Below, one piece after another: positions 26,491-35,254 of a stretch of 64,000 nucleotides of DNA (positions within the stretch are counted from its first letter, which is position 1; the number at the start of each line of letters is the position of its first letter). The position numbers and the translations under genes were made by a program. Below the pieces are notes generated by a model. That model worked only from the letters and a program-made list of their open reading frames with translations. It had not been told where the DNA came from and did not search any database. The stretch is from Hyphomicrobiales bacterium (GTDB lineage Bacteria; Pseudomonadota; Alphaproteobacteria; Rhizobiales; Rhizobiaceae), in contig UBUL01000009.1 of the NCBI GenBank assembly GCA_900468625.1, positions 62,001 through 126,000 on the forward strand, written 5' to 3'.

Positions 26491-26618
26491 AATCCCTCGA
26501 AGGCAGTGCACTCCTCCTCCCAGCGCTCCTTCAATGATTGGCAACACTCCTCCTCCTCCCAGTTGCCAATCCGGATCAAGAGCCCGATGCATCCTCCTCC
26601 CGCATCGGGCTCTTTTTT
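26491..26618 (+). ncRNA. Small RNA with three anti-Shine-Dalgarno (CUCCUCC) hairpin loops
   Basis: Three successive hairpins are visible. Hairpin 1: 26499-26509 with 26523-26532, loop containing CTCCTCCTCCC. Hairpin 2: GATTGGCAAC (26536-26545) with GTTGCCAATC (26562-26571), perfect, 16-base loop with CTCCTCCTCCTCCC. Hairpin 3: a 13-base stem 26578-26590 with 26602-26614, loop TCCTCCTCCC, followed by six Ts, a classic intrinsic terminator. CCUCCUCCC loops in stacked hairpins are the hallmark of the alphaproteobacterial alpha-r14/cuckoo-type sRNAs, thought to pair with ribosome-binding sites of mRNAs. A TATAT box near 26483-26488 may be the -10. No open frame fits the region. Confidence 0.82.
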
Positions 26619-26786
26619 ATTTTCAGCCTCGATCGGTGACCTGCGGTATCGGACGATTGCGTTGCGTCTTTGCAATGCTTTCGCAAATTAGCATTGCGTC
26701 ATGAGACAGCGGGCTGCTGGAGTCGCTTGCGTGGCGGGTATCCACGCGTAGAGTAGCGCGGCTTTCTAGCGGTAATGAGAGGTTGC

Positions 26787-28091
26787 ATGATGCAGCGCGT
26801 GGCGGATTCCGACCGATGGGGAAGAGTGTTTTTCCGAACTGTCGCCGTGGCCGCGACTTTGTCGCTGGCCGCATGTGGTCGTCCCATCGGAGTCATGCAG
26901 CCCGTCAGTGAAAATGTGCCGGGCACGTCGAAGGTCGATCTTCTCGTTGCGACGACACGCCTGCCGGACAAGGACCCGGCCATTCTGTTTTCGGGCGAGC
27001 GGGGATCCGGGCTGAAGGTGGATGCCGTCAGCGTCTCCATTCCGCCAGAGGCCAATCGCAAGGTCGGCCAGGTGCAATGGCCGAGCCGCCTGCCGGGCAA
27101 TCCACTGAAGAATTTCGTCACGATCGCCGTCAAGCCGCTGGCGACCGAAGCGGACGGCCGAGGCTGGCTGCATGCGGAATTGCCGAAGAACAGGCGGGTG
27201 CTGATCTTCGTGCATGGTTTCAACAATCGCTATGAAGACGCGGTCTATCGCTTTGCACAGATCGTTCACGATTCCCACGCCGAGGTCGCGCCGATCGTGT
27301 TCACCTGGCCGTCGCGCGCCAGCATCTTCGATTATGCCTATGACAAGGAAAGCACGAACTATTCCCGAGACTCGCTCGAGGAATTGTTGCGCCGGGTTGC
27401 CGCCGATCCCGCCGTCGGCGATATCACCGTCATGGCGCATTCCATGGGTAGCTGGCTTGCGGTCGAATCGCTGCGGCAGATGGCAATCCGCAACGGCCGC
27501 GTCGCACCGAAGATCAAGAATGTCATTCTGGCGTCACCCGATCTTGACGTTGATGTCTTCGGACGGCAGTTCGCGGCACTTGGCAAGGACAAGCCGCATT
27601 TCACGCTGTTCGTCTCGCGTGACGACCGCGCGCTATCCCTGTCGCGGCGCATTTCCGGCAATATCGACCGCCTCGGCCAGATCGATCCCACCGCCGAACC
27701 CTACCGCAGCGAGCTGGAAAAGCAGGGCATCGCCGTACTCGATCTCACCAAGCTCAAGACTGGCGATAGCCTGAACCACGGCAAGTTCGCCGAAAGCCCG
27801 GAAGTGGTGAAGCTGATCGGCGCCCGGCTGATTGCCGGCCAGACCATCACCGATTCCGATGTCGGTATCGGCGATGCCGTCGGCGCTGTTGCCATGGGGG
27901 CCGCACAAACGGTCGGCAGCGTCGCAGGGGCGGCCGTCAGCGCCCCGATTGCCATTTTCGATCCCCGCACCCGGCAGAACTACGGCGAACAGTTGCGCCG
28001 GGTCGGCGCTTCGGCCGGCAATACCGTCGGCTCTCTCGGCGATAGCGTCGAAGCGACTGGCAGCAATGTCGGTGAAGCGCTGCAGCAATGA
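26787..28091 (+). CDS. Alpha/beta hydrolase lipoprotein (DUF900 family)
   Basis: A 434-residue protein with a lipoprotein signal ending LSLAAC (lipidated Cys30), so it should be anchored in the envelope. The DUF900 alpha/beta-hydrolase core carries LIFVHGFNNRYEDA, the nucleophile motif AHSMGSWL and SPDLDVDVF. The last 100 residues are Gly/Ala-rich and low in complexity (for example GAVAMGAAQTVGSVAG). Substrate unknown; esterase or lipase activity is plausible. GAGAGG precedes the ATG at 26787; starts at 26775 or 26790 are possible. A GCAGCAGC hairpin (28111-28136) follows. Confidence 0.87.
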   Translation: MMQRVADSDRWGRVFFRTVAVAATLSLAACGRPIGVMQPVSENVPGTSKVDLLVATTRLPDKDPAILFSGERGSGLKVDAVSVSIPPEANRKVGQVQWPSRLPGNPLKNFVTIAVKPLATEADGRGWLHAELPKNRRVLIFVHGFNNRYEDAVYRFAQIVHDSHAEVAPIVFTWPSRASIFDYAYDKESTNYSRDSLEELLRRVAADPAVGDITVMAHSMGSWLAVESLRQMAIRNGRVAPKIKNVILASPDLDVDVFGRQFAALGKDKPHFTLFVSRDDRALSLSRRISGNIDRLGQIDPTAEPYRSELEKQGIAVLDLTKLKTGDSLNHGKFAESPEVVKLIGARLIAGQTITDSDVGIGDAVGAVAMGAAQTVGSVAGAAVSAPIAIFDPRTRQNYGEQLRRVGASAGNTVGSLGDSVEATGSNVGEALQQ

Positions 28092-28110
28092 TTTAGCCAT
28101 GATTTGATCC

Positions 28111-28136
28111 GCAGCAGCGGCCTTCACGGCTGCTGC
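28111..28136. terminator. Weak hairpin after the DUF900 hydrolase gene
   Basis: GCAGCAGC (28111-28118) pairs with GCTGCTGC (28129-28136). There is no T-run; its role as terminator is uncertain. Confidence 0.4.
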
Positions 28137-28321
28137 AAAACGTCGTAGCCATGTTGATCAATCTGATATATCAGAGAGCCGTGCCTGTTGGCGCATGGCA
28201 TAATTGCGAATGGTCCCGGACGTAGCTGGCGACAGGCCGGCCGGGGGCCGATATGATATCGGTCGCCAAACCGACGCTCGGCAGGACGCCGTTTGCACCC
28301 ACAGCAGTCAGGAGGAAAGCC

Positions 28322-29032
28322 ATGTCCGATACCAAAAAGCCCGTTGCACTGATTACCGGGGGTGGCCGCGGCATGGGCGAAGCGATCGCCCGCGAGCTTG
28401 CCGCCAATGGCTATCGGCTGGCGCTGATGTCGCCGTCGGAAAGCTGCGAGACGCTGGCGGCCGAGCTAGGCGGCGTCGCTTCGCGCGGTGTTGCCGAAAA
28501 GGCCGAGGATATCCAGGCTATCTTCGACTTGACGATGAAAAGCTATGGCCGCATCGATGCCGTGGTCAATCACACGGGCCATCCGCCAAAGGGCGATCTG
28601 CTCGACATCACGGACGAGAGCTGGACGCTCGGCTCCGACATGATGATCCTGTCGCTTGTGCGCATGGCGCGGCTGGTGACGCCGGTCATGCTGAAGCAGT
28701 GCAAAGGCGCTTTCGTCAATATCACCACCTTCGCCGCTTACGAACCGTCGCTGGTCTTTCCGGTCTCCTGCACCTATCGCGCCGCGGCCGGCGCCTTCAC
28801 CAAGCTTTACTCCGATCGCTACGCAGCCGACAATATCCGCATGAACTGCATCCTGCCCGGCTATATCGACAGCCTGAACCACAAACCGGAAACCGCCGAC
28901 AAGGTGCCGATGAAGCGCATCGGCCTGATGAGCGAAATCGCCAAGACGGCTGCCTTCCTGCTGTCGGATGGCGCCGGCTACATTACCGGCCAGAATATCC
29001 GCGTCGATGGCGGCATTACGCGACACGTCTGA
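28322..29032 (+). CDS. Short-chain dehydrogenase/reductase with altered active site
   Basis: A 236-residue SDR with the NAD(P)-binding motif TGGGRGMG (12-19), VVNHTG in place of NNAG (81-86) and the usual C-terminal GAGYITGQNIRVDGG. The active-site stretch reads CTYRAAAGAF (150-159): Tyr152 is present but the Lys expected four residues later is Ala156, and the catalytic Ser position falls on Thr135/136. It may be non-catalytic or use an unusual mechanism. GGAGGAAAG precedes the ATG. The proline racemase-family gene starts 14 bases downstream, so the two form an operon. Confidence 0.9.
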   Translation: MSDTKKPVALITGGGRGMGEAIARELAANGYRLALMSPSESCETLAAELGGVASRGVAEKAEDIQAIFDLTMKSYGRIDAVVNHTGHPPKGDLLDITDESWTLGSDMMILSLVRMARLVTPVMLKQCKGAFVNITTFAAYEPSLVFPVSCTYRAAAGAFTKLYSDRYAADNIRMNCILPGYIDSLNHKPETADKVPMKRIGLMSEIAKTAAFLLSDGAGYITGQNIRVDGGITRHV

Positions 29033-29046
29033 TTGGAGCATATGAG

Positions 29047-30084
29047 ATGAGATGGAAGCGCACGATCCAGCTGCTGGACGTTCATTGCGAAGGGGAAATC
29101 GGCAAGGTCGCCATCGGCGGCGTGCCCAAAATCCCCGGCAACAGCATTGCCGAGCAGCTTCATTGGCTGAACACCGATCCGAAGGGTCAGGAGCTGCGCC
29201 GCTTCCTTGTTCTGGAGCCGCGCGGCGCGCCGATTGGCTCCGTCAATCTGCTGCTGCCGGCCAAGCACCCCGAGGCCGATGCGGGCTTCATCATCCTGCA
29301 GCCGGATCAGGCGCATGCGAGCTCGGGCTCGAATTCCATCTGCGTGACCACGGCCCTGCTTGAATCCGGCATCGTCGAAATGAAGGAGCCGGAAACCGTC
29401 GTCACGCTCGACACGGCCGCCGGCCTCGTGCGCGCCACCGCGACCTGCCGCGACGGCCGGTGCGAAAAGGTGCGGCTGACCATGGTGCCGTCCTTCGTGC
29501 ACGAGCTGGATGTCGGTCTCGACACGACGCAATGGGGCAGGATCAAACTCGACCTCTGCTATGGCGGCATTTTCTACGGGCTCGTCGATGTCGGTCAAAT
29601 CGGCTTGAAGATCGAAAAGGCCAACGCGGCCGCCCTCGTTCAGGCCGGCATGGTCATCAAGGATGCGATCAACCGGGCGATCACGGTGGTTCATCCGGAA
29701 ATTCCGGCGATCTCGGGCGTTGCCTATGTGATGTTCCGCGACATCGATGCCGATGGTGCGATCCGCACCTGCACGACCATGTGGCCCGGCCGCGCCGACC
29801 GTTCGCCCTGCGGCACCGGCAATTCCGCCAATCTTGCGACGCTGCATGCCCGCGGCAAGGCCAAGGTCGGCGATGTCTTCAAGTCCCGCTCGATCATCGG
29901 TTCGGAGTTCGAAGTTGGCCTGCAGGCGGAGACCGAGGTCGCCGGGAAGCCAGCCATCATCCCGACGATCACCGGCCGCGGCTTCACCTTCGGCTTGAGC
30001 CAGGTGGCGCTCGATCCCTTCGACCCGATGTCGGAAGGCTTTGCCATGACGGATGTCTGGGGACCTTCGGCGGGGGATATTTGA
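29047..30084 (+). CDS. Proline racemase-family protein (hydroxyproline epimerase/dehydratase-like)
   Basis: A 345-residue member of the proline racemase fold. The second catalytic Cys is intact (Cys255 in DRSPCGTGNSAN), but the first-Cys motif MCGHG is replaced by SSGSN (92-96), putting Ser93 at the catalytic position. Family members with Ser/Thr there and Cys at the second site are usually trans-3-hydroxy-L-proline dehydratases rather than racemases; the loss of the His as well makes this one atypical. It is co-transcribed with the SDR just upstream. A small-molecule catabolic role is likely, the substrate open. Confidence 0.87.
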   Translation: MRWKRTIQLLDVHCEGEIGKVAIGGVPKIPGNSIAEQLHWLNTDPKGQELRRFLVLEPRGAPIGSVNLLLPAKHPEADAGFIILQPDQAHASSGSNSICVTTALLESGIVEMKEPETVVTLDTAAGLVRATATCRDGRCEKVRLTMVPSFVHELDVGLDTTQWGRIKLDLCYGGIFYGLVDVGQIGLKIEKANAAALVQAGMVIKDAINRAITVVHPEIPAISGVAYVMFRDIDADGAIRTCTTMWPGRADRSPCGTGNSANLATLHARGKAKVGDVFKSRSIIGSEFEVGLQAETEVAGKPAIIPTITGRGFTFGLSQVALDPFDPMSEGFAMTDVWGPSAGDI

Positions 30085-30290
30085 GGGCCGAGCAATACGC
30101 TTCGATCACTTGGCGAGTTCTGCCCCTCACCCTAACCCTCTTCCCGTTTGACGGGGAGAGGGAATTTTGTTTTGCATTCTCGTCTGAGCAAATTGCCGAA
30201 AGGAAGGTCGCAGGTGCGCCCATCCCCTTCTCCCCGCGCGCGGTGAAAAGGTGGCCGAAGGCCGGATGAGGGGCCTTTAGGACCGTCCCT

Positions 30291-30725
30291 TCACACCTTT
30301 GGATAAATCACACCCTTGCGCAGAATAATGTTCCCATAGAGCCGCGGCTCGCTGGTCTGGATCAGCGCATGCGCCTGCTTCACCCGCTCGTAGAATTCCG
30401 CCGGCAGCAGCGGCACGACCTTGATGTCGGGTACGTGCCGGGCGCAGCACTCGATCATTTCGGCATGAACAGGGTCGACGGCGTCCCGATCCTGTTTGAC
30501 GGTTGCCCGGAAAATCGCCTGCGGCACGAAATCGTCGATCGGCAAAACGCTCAGCACGGCGTCGAGCACAGGAGTGACGCCGTGGCCATCGAGGCGGATG
30601 AGGCGCCGCCCATGTTCGAGGCCTGGATAATTGCCGTCCACGAGGGCGATCTCGTCGCCATGGCCCATCGCGCGCAAGGTCGCCAAAAGCTCTGGGCTCA
30701 ATAGCGGGTCAATGCCCTTCAGCAT
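30291..30725 (-). CDS. RbsD/FucU-type sugar mutarotase
   Basis: A 144-residue protein starting MLKGIDPLLSPELLATL, with the catalytic His22 in AMGHGDEIALVDGNYP and the C-terminal LYGNIILRKGV. The family interconverts anomers of L-fucose, ribose or related sugars. It overlaps the end of the ROK regulator gene by 17 bases, so it is co-expressed with frcR and next to the fructose ABC operon, suggesting a role in pentose/hexose anomer supply to that pathway. Confidence 0.92.
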   Translation of the reverse strand: MLKGIDPLLSPELLATLRAMGHGDEIALVDGNYPGLEHGRRLIRLDGHGVTPVLDAVLSVLPIDDFVPQAIFRATVKQDRDAVDPVHAEMIECCARHVPDIKVVPLLPAEFYERVKQAHALIQTSEPRLYGNIILRKGVIYPKV

Positions 30726-31956
30726 GCTCTATCTCCTTGAAAAGAACGTTTTGATCGATGAGGTAGCGCGCAAAGATCGGCAGGCTGGCGCCGCCGATGG
30801 CGCGGGCCTGCGGTCCCACCGCGCCCTCGACGATCTCGGGCATGACGACGCCCTGAAGATCCAGTTCCGCGGCAGCCTTCATGGTTGCGCGCACCACGCG
30901 TTCGCGCACCCAGTGCGGAAACCCGCCATCGATGACGGCGGCGCTGAAATCGATGACGGAGGCGCATGCCACGATCGCCTGCGCCAATGCCTTGGCCGTA
31001 TCCTGGATCCAGATTTCCAGCGGTTCGCCGAAATCGATCCAGTTGTCGGCCGAGTACCAGAGAGGACGCGAGTCGAAGCCGTGATCCCGCAGAAGATTTT
31101 CGAGCACGAAGATCGAGGCGATCTCCAGAAGCTGTCGGTTCTCGCCATTGCGGCCGCGCACGGGCAGAGGGCCAAGCGCGCCGGCCGTCCCTGTCCGGCC
31201 CACGAAGATCGACGAATTGAGAACGATACCGCCGCCAAGGAAAGAGCCGATGAAGAAGTAGACGAAATCGGGATAATGCGGGCCGACGCCGAAGACGAGT
31301 TCCGCGCCGCAGGCGCTGGTGGCGTCGTTCTGCAGCAGCACGGGATGCTGCACACGTGAAGCGATTTCGGTTCTCAGATCGAAACCGCGCCACACGTCCA
31401 TCGCGCCGGGCGGGGCTCCTACCTGTTCTGCCCAGTTCCACAGTTCGAACGGCGCCGCGACGCCGATGCCGGCGATCCTGCGCCGTTCGCTGTCGCTGAG
31501 CCGGCCTTCCAATTCCTTGATGCCGGAGGTCACGAAAGCGAGAATGTCCTGCGGCAGCGGATAGGGATAGGTTTGATGGAGCTGCATCCTGATGCCGCCG
31601 ACGAAATCCATCAGCACGAGGTCGGCGCTGCGCCGGCCGATCTTGACGCCGAAGGAGAGCACCGCGTCCGGATTGAGCCGCATGGGGATGGATGGCTGTC
31701 CGACACGCCCACGCACCGGCGCATCGCGCGACAGCAGTCCGTCCTTCTCCAATTCCCGCATGATAACGGACACGGTTTGCGCCGAAAGGCCGCTCCGCCG
31801 GGCGATATCGGCCTTCGACAGGGCGCCATGACGGCGCACCAGCGACAGCACGAGCCGCTCGTTATGGGCGCGCACGCCAAGCTGGTTCGCACCCCCGGAG
31901 GGGTCGAGAATCGCCGGCGCTGTGGGTGTGTCCTCCGGGTCGTGCACGAGAGACAT
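30709..31956 (-). CDS. frcR: ROK-family transcriptional regulator, probable FrcR
   Basis: A 415-residue ROK protein. The N-terminal winged helix-turn-helix is ALSKADIARRSGLSAQTVSVIMRELEKDGLL (about 44-74, quoted from its parts). The ROK body follows from about residue 98, with LLQNDATSACGAE and GSFLGGGIVL; the CxCGxxGC zinc motif of ROK kinases is not seen, fitting a regulator rather than a kinase. It is divergent from frcBCAK, as in Sinorhizobium meliloti, and probably represses that operon unless a sugar is bound. The operator is likely in the 251-base gap. Confidence 0.87.
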   Translation of the reverse strand: MSLVHDPEDTPTAPAILDPSGGANQLGVRAHNERLVLSLVRRHGALSKADIARRSGLSAQTVSVIMRELEKDGLLSRDAPVRGRVGQPSIPMRLNPDAVLSFGVKIGRRSADLVLMDFVGGIRMQLHQTYPYPLPQDILAFVTSGIKELEGRLSDSERRRIAGIGVAAPFELWNWAEQVGAPPGAMDVWRGFDLRTEIASRVQHPVLLQNDATSACGAELVFGVGPHYPDFVYFFIGSFLGGGIVLNSSIFVGRTGTAGALGPLPVRGRNGENRQLLEIASIFVLENLLRDHGFDSRPLWYSADNWIDFGEPLEIWIQDTAKALAQAIVACASVIDFSAAVIDGGFPHWVRERVVRATMKAAAELDLQGVVMPEIVEGAVGPQARAIGGASLPIFARYLIDQNVLFKEIEHAEGH

Positions 31957-32009
31957 GGGCCTGCTCCTTCCATCATGGCCATGCCTGATTTTTTCCAGAA
32001 TGCCACATC

Positions 32010-32068
32010 CAATTAATAATTCAATCCGATTTATTTATTGACAGGCGGATTTCTTTGGGTTCTGATAT
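32010..32068 (+). promoter_or_regulatory. frcB promoter with candidate FrcR operator
   Basis: CAATTAATAATT (32010-32021) and ATTTATTTATTG (32029-32040) are imperfect inverted arms (10 of 12) with a 7-base spacer. The right arm overlaps a TTGACA -35 box (32038-32043); TGATAT (32063-32068) could be the -10 with 19-base spacing. AT-rich operators of this kind are usual for ROK repressors. Binding is inferred. Confidence 0.5.
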
Positions 32069-32207
32069 GGACCGTCGAGGATGCGCACATGGCCTTGGAG
32101 GAGGTCTACCGAAAACAATCCGACAGGCATGACGCATCTTTAAACCGGGTTCGGAGTGAGCCCGCGACAGCCGGAGGATCCGGCCTTTCAAACATCGGGA
32201 GGATTGA

Positions 32208-33233
32208 ATGAAGAAATCTGTTATTTCCGCAGCAGTCGCCGCTCTGGCGATCGGCGTTGCCTTCGCAGCACCTGCCAAGGCCGCCGGCGTATCCGCCTGC
32301 CTCATCACCAAGACCGATACCAATCCCTTCTTCGTCAAGATGAAGGAAGGCGCTGCCGCCAAGGCCAAGGAACTCGGCGTTACGCTGAAGTCCTACGCCG
32401 GCAAGATCGATGGTGACAGCGAAAGCCAGGTCGCCGCGATCGAGAGCTGCATCGCCGATGGCGCGAAGGGCATTCTGATCACCGCATCCGACACCAAGGG
32501 CATTGTTCCTTCGGTCAAGAAGGCACGTGATGCCGGCCTGCTCGTCATCGCACTCGACACGCCGCTGGAACCGGCCAATGCGGCTGACGCCACCTTCGCC
32601 ACGGACAACCTGCTTGCTGGCAAGCTGGTGGGACAGTGGGCCAAGGAAACCCTCGGCGATAAGGTCAAGGACGCCAAGATCGGCTTCCTGGATCTGACGC
32701 CGTCGCAGCCGTCCGTCGATGTCCTGCGCGACCAGGGCTTCATGATGGGCTTCGGCATCGACCCGAAGGACCCGAACAAGATCGGCGACGAAACCGATCC
32801 GCGCATCGTTGGCCATGACGTCACCAACGGCAACGAAGAAGGCGGCCGCAAGGCCATGGAAAACCTTCTGCAGAAGGACTCCGGCATCAACGTCATCCAC
32901 ACGATCAACGAGCCGGCCGCGACCGGTGCTTATCAGGCCCTGAAGGCTGTCGGCCTCGAAAAGCAGGTTCTGATCGTTTCGATCGACGGCGGTTGCCCGG
33001 GCGTCAAGTCGGTCAAGGATGGTGTCATCGGCGCAACTGCCCAGCAGTATCCGCTGATGATGGCTGCCCTCGGCGTCGAGGCGATCAAGAAGTTCGCCGA
33101 CTCCGGTGAAAAGCCGAAGCCGACCGAAGGCAAGACCTTCTTCGACACCGGCGTCTCCCTGGTGACGGACAAGCCGGTTTCCGGTCTGAAGTCCATCGAC
33201 ACCAAGGAAGGCTTGAACAAGTGCTGGGGCTAA
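32208..33233 (+). CDS. frcB: Fructose ABC transporter, periplasmic binding protein
   Basis: A 341-residue CUT2-family sugar-binding protein with signal peptide ([27 protein letters not shown]). The mature start [20 protein letters not shown] and the later [15 protein letters not shown] match FrcB-type fructose-binding proteins. It delivers fructose, and possibly mannose or ribose, to FrcC/FrcA. A GGGAGGATTGA ribosome site precedes the ATG. A hairpin between this gene and frcC suggests more transcript for the binding protein than for the membrane parts, common in ABC operons. Confidence 0.93.
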   Translation: MKKSVISAAVAALAIGVAFAAPAKAAGVSACLITKTDTNPFFVKMKEGAAAKAKELGVTLKSYAGKIDGDSESQVAAIESCIADGAKGILITASDTKGIVPSVKKARDAGLLVIALDTPLEPANAADATFATDNLLAGKLVGQWAKETLGDKVKDAKIGFLDLTPSQPSVDVLRDQGFMMGFGIDPKDPNKIGDETDPRIVGHDVTNGNEEGGRKAMENLLQKDSGINVIHTINEPAATGAYQALKAVGLEKQVLIVSIDGGCPGVKSVKDGVIGATAQQYPLMMAALGVEAIKKFADSGEKPKPTEGKTFFDTGVSLVTDKPVSGLKSIDTKEGLNKCWG

Positions 33234-33264
33234 GCCCCTCACGAATGTGATATAATCCCTTAAG

Positions 33265-33299
33265 GAGCCGCGTCATGCGCCTGCTGGCGCGGCTCTTTT
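33265..33299 (+). terminator. Intercistronic hairpin between frcB and frcC
   Basis: GAGCCGCG (33265-33272) pairs with CGCGGCTC (33288-33295) around a 15-base loop, followed by TTTT. It is probably a partial terminator or 3'-end stabiliser. Confidence 0.65.
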
Positions 33300-33404
33300 A
33301 TAGGGAACAGACAATCGAAACAGTCACGTCGGTCGGGTTCAGATCCTGGCTGGCCCCCAACAGCCGGCGGTTTCCGCGCATGTGCGCGGTGGCGGAGGAA
33401 CAAA

Positions 33405-34469
33405 ATGTCCGGAGCACAGGAATTCGAACGTGTTCTCGACGGCAGCGACAAGAACGTCGCTTCGTTCGAGCACAACGATGTCTCTCTTTTGAAGCGCGTG
33501 CAGCACTTTCTGCATTCGACGCCGGCGGCGGTGCCGCTCATCGTCTTGGTATTGGCGATCGTGATCTTCGGCATCTCGATCGGCGGGCGGTTCTTTTCCG
33601 CCTATACGCTGACGCTCATCCTGCAGCAGATCGCCATCGTCGGTATTCTCGGCGCGGCCCAGACGCTGGTCATCCTGACCGCCGGCATCGATCTGTCCAT
33701 CGGCGTCATCATGGTCATCTCCTCCGTCGTCATGGGCAATGTCGCCGTCACCTACGGCCTGCCGACACCGATCGCTATCGTGGCCGGCATGGTGGTGGGT
33801 GGCATTTGCGGCCTGCTCAACGGCTTCCTCGTCGCCAACATGAAGCTGCCGCCGTTCATCGTGACGCTCGGCACATGGAATATCGTCATGGCGACGAACT
33901 TCATCTATTCGGCCAACGAAACCATCCGCGACACCGATGTCGATGAAAAGGCGCCGCTCTTGCATCTGTTTGCCGCCAGCTTCCGGGTCGGCGGTGCGGT
34001 GCTCACTCTCGGCGTCATCGCCATGGTGCTCTTGGTCGTCGGCCTTTGGTACGTCCTCAATCACACGGCCTGGGGGCGCCATGTCTATGCGGTCGGTGAC
34101 GATCCGGAAGCGGCGAAACTTGCCGGTATTCAGACCAAGAAGGTACTTCTTGCCGTCTATGGCGTATCGGGACTGATTGCAGCCCTTGCCGCCTGGGTCT
34201 CCATTGGCCGCAACGGCTCGGTCTCGCCGTCCTCCGCCGTGACCGATTTCAATCTTCAGGCGATCACCGCAACCGTCATCGGCGGCATCTCGCTCTTCGG
34301 CGGCCGCGGCTCGATCCTCGGCACGCTCTTCGGCGCCATGATCGTCGGCGTCGTCTCCATGGGCCTCAATATGCTCGGAGCCGATCCGCAGTGGAAGGTG
34401 CTTCTGACCGGCGTACTCATCATCGGCGCCGTCGCGATCGATCAATGGATCAGAAAGGTATCGGCATGA
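33405..34469 (+). CDS. frcC: Fructose ABC transporter, permease
   Basis: A 354-residue inner-membrane permease of the ribose/fructose (CUT2) type, with about nine hydrophobic helices starting near residue 42 (VPLIVLVLAIVIFGISIGG). The conserved NGxLV-like segment LNGFLVANMKLPPFIVTLG and the C-terminal GGISLFGGRGSILGTLFGAMIVG are standard for FrcC/RbsC. GGAGGAAC precedes the ATG. Its stop overlaps the frcA start (ATGA). Confidence 0.94.
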   Translation: MSGAQEFERVLDGSDKNVASFEHNDVSLLKRVQHFLHSTPAAVPLIVLVLAIVIFGISIGGRFFSAYTLTLILQQIAIVGILGAAQTLVILTAGIDLSIGVIMVISSVVMGNVAVTYGLPTPIAIVAGMVVGGICGLLNGFLVANMKLPPFIVTLGTWNIVMATNFIYSANETIRDTDVDEKAPLLHLFAASFRVGGAVLTLGVIAMVLLVVGLWYVLNHTAWGRHVYAVGDDPEAAKLAGIQTKKVLLAVYGVSGLIAALAAWVSIGRNGSVSPSSAVTDFNLQAITATVIGGISLFGGRGSILGTLFGAMIVGVVSMGLNMLGADPQWKVLLTGVLIIGAVAIDQWIRKVSA

Positions 34470-35254
34470 CCACGACCGTCGAACCCATCCTCACTGCCCG
34501 CGGTCTCGTCAAGCGCTATGGACGCGTGACTGCGCTCGACAACGCCGATTTCGACCTCTATCCCGGCGAGATCCTTGCCGTGATCGGCGACAACGGCGCC
34601 GGCAAATCCTCGCTGATCAAGGCGATCTCCGGCGCGGTCACCCCCGATGAGGGCGAGATCAGGCTGGAGGGAAAGCCGGTCCACTTCCGCTCGCCGATGG
34701 AAGCGCGCGAAGCCGGTATCGAAACCGTCTACCAGAACCTGGCGCTGTCGCCGGCGCTCTCGATTGCCGACAACATGTTCCTCGGTCGTGAAGTGCGCAG
34801 GCCCGGCATTCTCGGCTCCGTATTCCGCATGCTCGACCGGCCGGCCATGGAAAAGCGCGCTCGTGACAAACTGACTGAGCTGGGTCTGATGACGATCCAG
34901 AACATCAACCAGGCGGTGGAAACGCTTTCCGGCGGTCAGCGCCAGGGTGTGGCCGTGGCGCGCGCCGCTGCCTTCGGCTCCAAGGTCGTCATCATGGACG
35001 AGCCGACGGCAGCCCTCGGCGTCAAGGAAAGCCGCAAGGTTCTGGAGCTCATCCTCGACGTGCGCGCCCGCGGCTTGCCGATCGTCCTGATCTCGCACAA
35101 CATGCCGCACGTCTTCGAGGTGGCGGACCGCATTCATATCCATCGCCTTGGACGACGCCTGACCGTCATCAACCCCAAGGATTATTCCATGTCCGACGCT
35201 GTCGCCTTCATGACCGGCGCCAAGGCTCCACCGGTCGAGAATGTCGCTGCATGA
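34466..35254 (+). CDS. frcA: Fructose ABC transporter, ATP-binding protein
   Basis: A 262-residue single-domain ABC ATPase. Walker A is GDNGAGKSS near residue 40, the signature LSGGQRQGVAVARA near 150 and Walker B VVIMDEPTAAL near 172. CUT2 ATPases are usually about 500 residues with two domains; the single-domain form is characteristic of FrcA. It energises FrcC. The start MTTTVEPILTARGLV overlaps the frcC stop and its own stop overlaps frcK (ATGA), so all three are translationally coupled. Confidence 0.94.
   Translation: MTTTVEPILTARGLVKRYGRVTALDNADFDLYPGEILAVIGDNGAGKSSLIKAISGAVTPDEGEIRLEGKPVHFRSPMEAREAGIETVYQNLALSPALSIADNMFLGREVRRPGILGSVFRMLDRPAMEKRARDKLTELGLMTIQNINQAVETLSGGQRQGVAVARAAAFGSKVVIMDEPTAALGVKESRKVLELILDVRARGLPIVLISHNMPHVFEVADRIHIHRLGRRLTVINPKDYSMSDAVAFMTGAKAPPVENVAA

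Noticed and set aside
26511..26600. CTCC repeats read as a simple microsatellite
   Set aside because: The repeats sit exactly in the loops of three well-formed stems, the last with a T-run, so an sRNA explains them better.
28204..29046. Extension of the proline racemase-family frame upstream through the SDR gene
   Set aside because: It reads another frame of the SDR; the SDR has clear NAD(P) motifs, and the true start of the downstream gene is at 29047.
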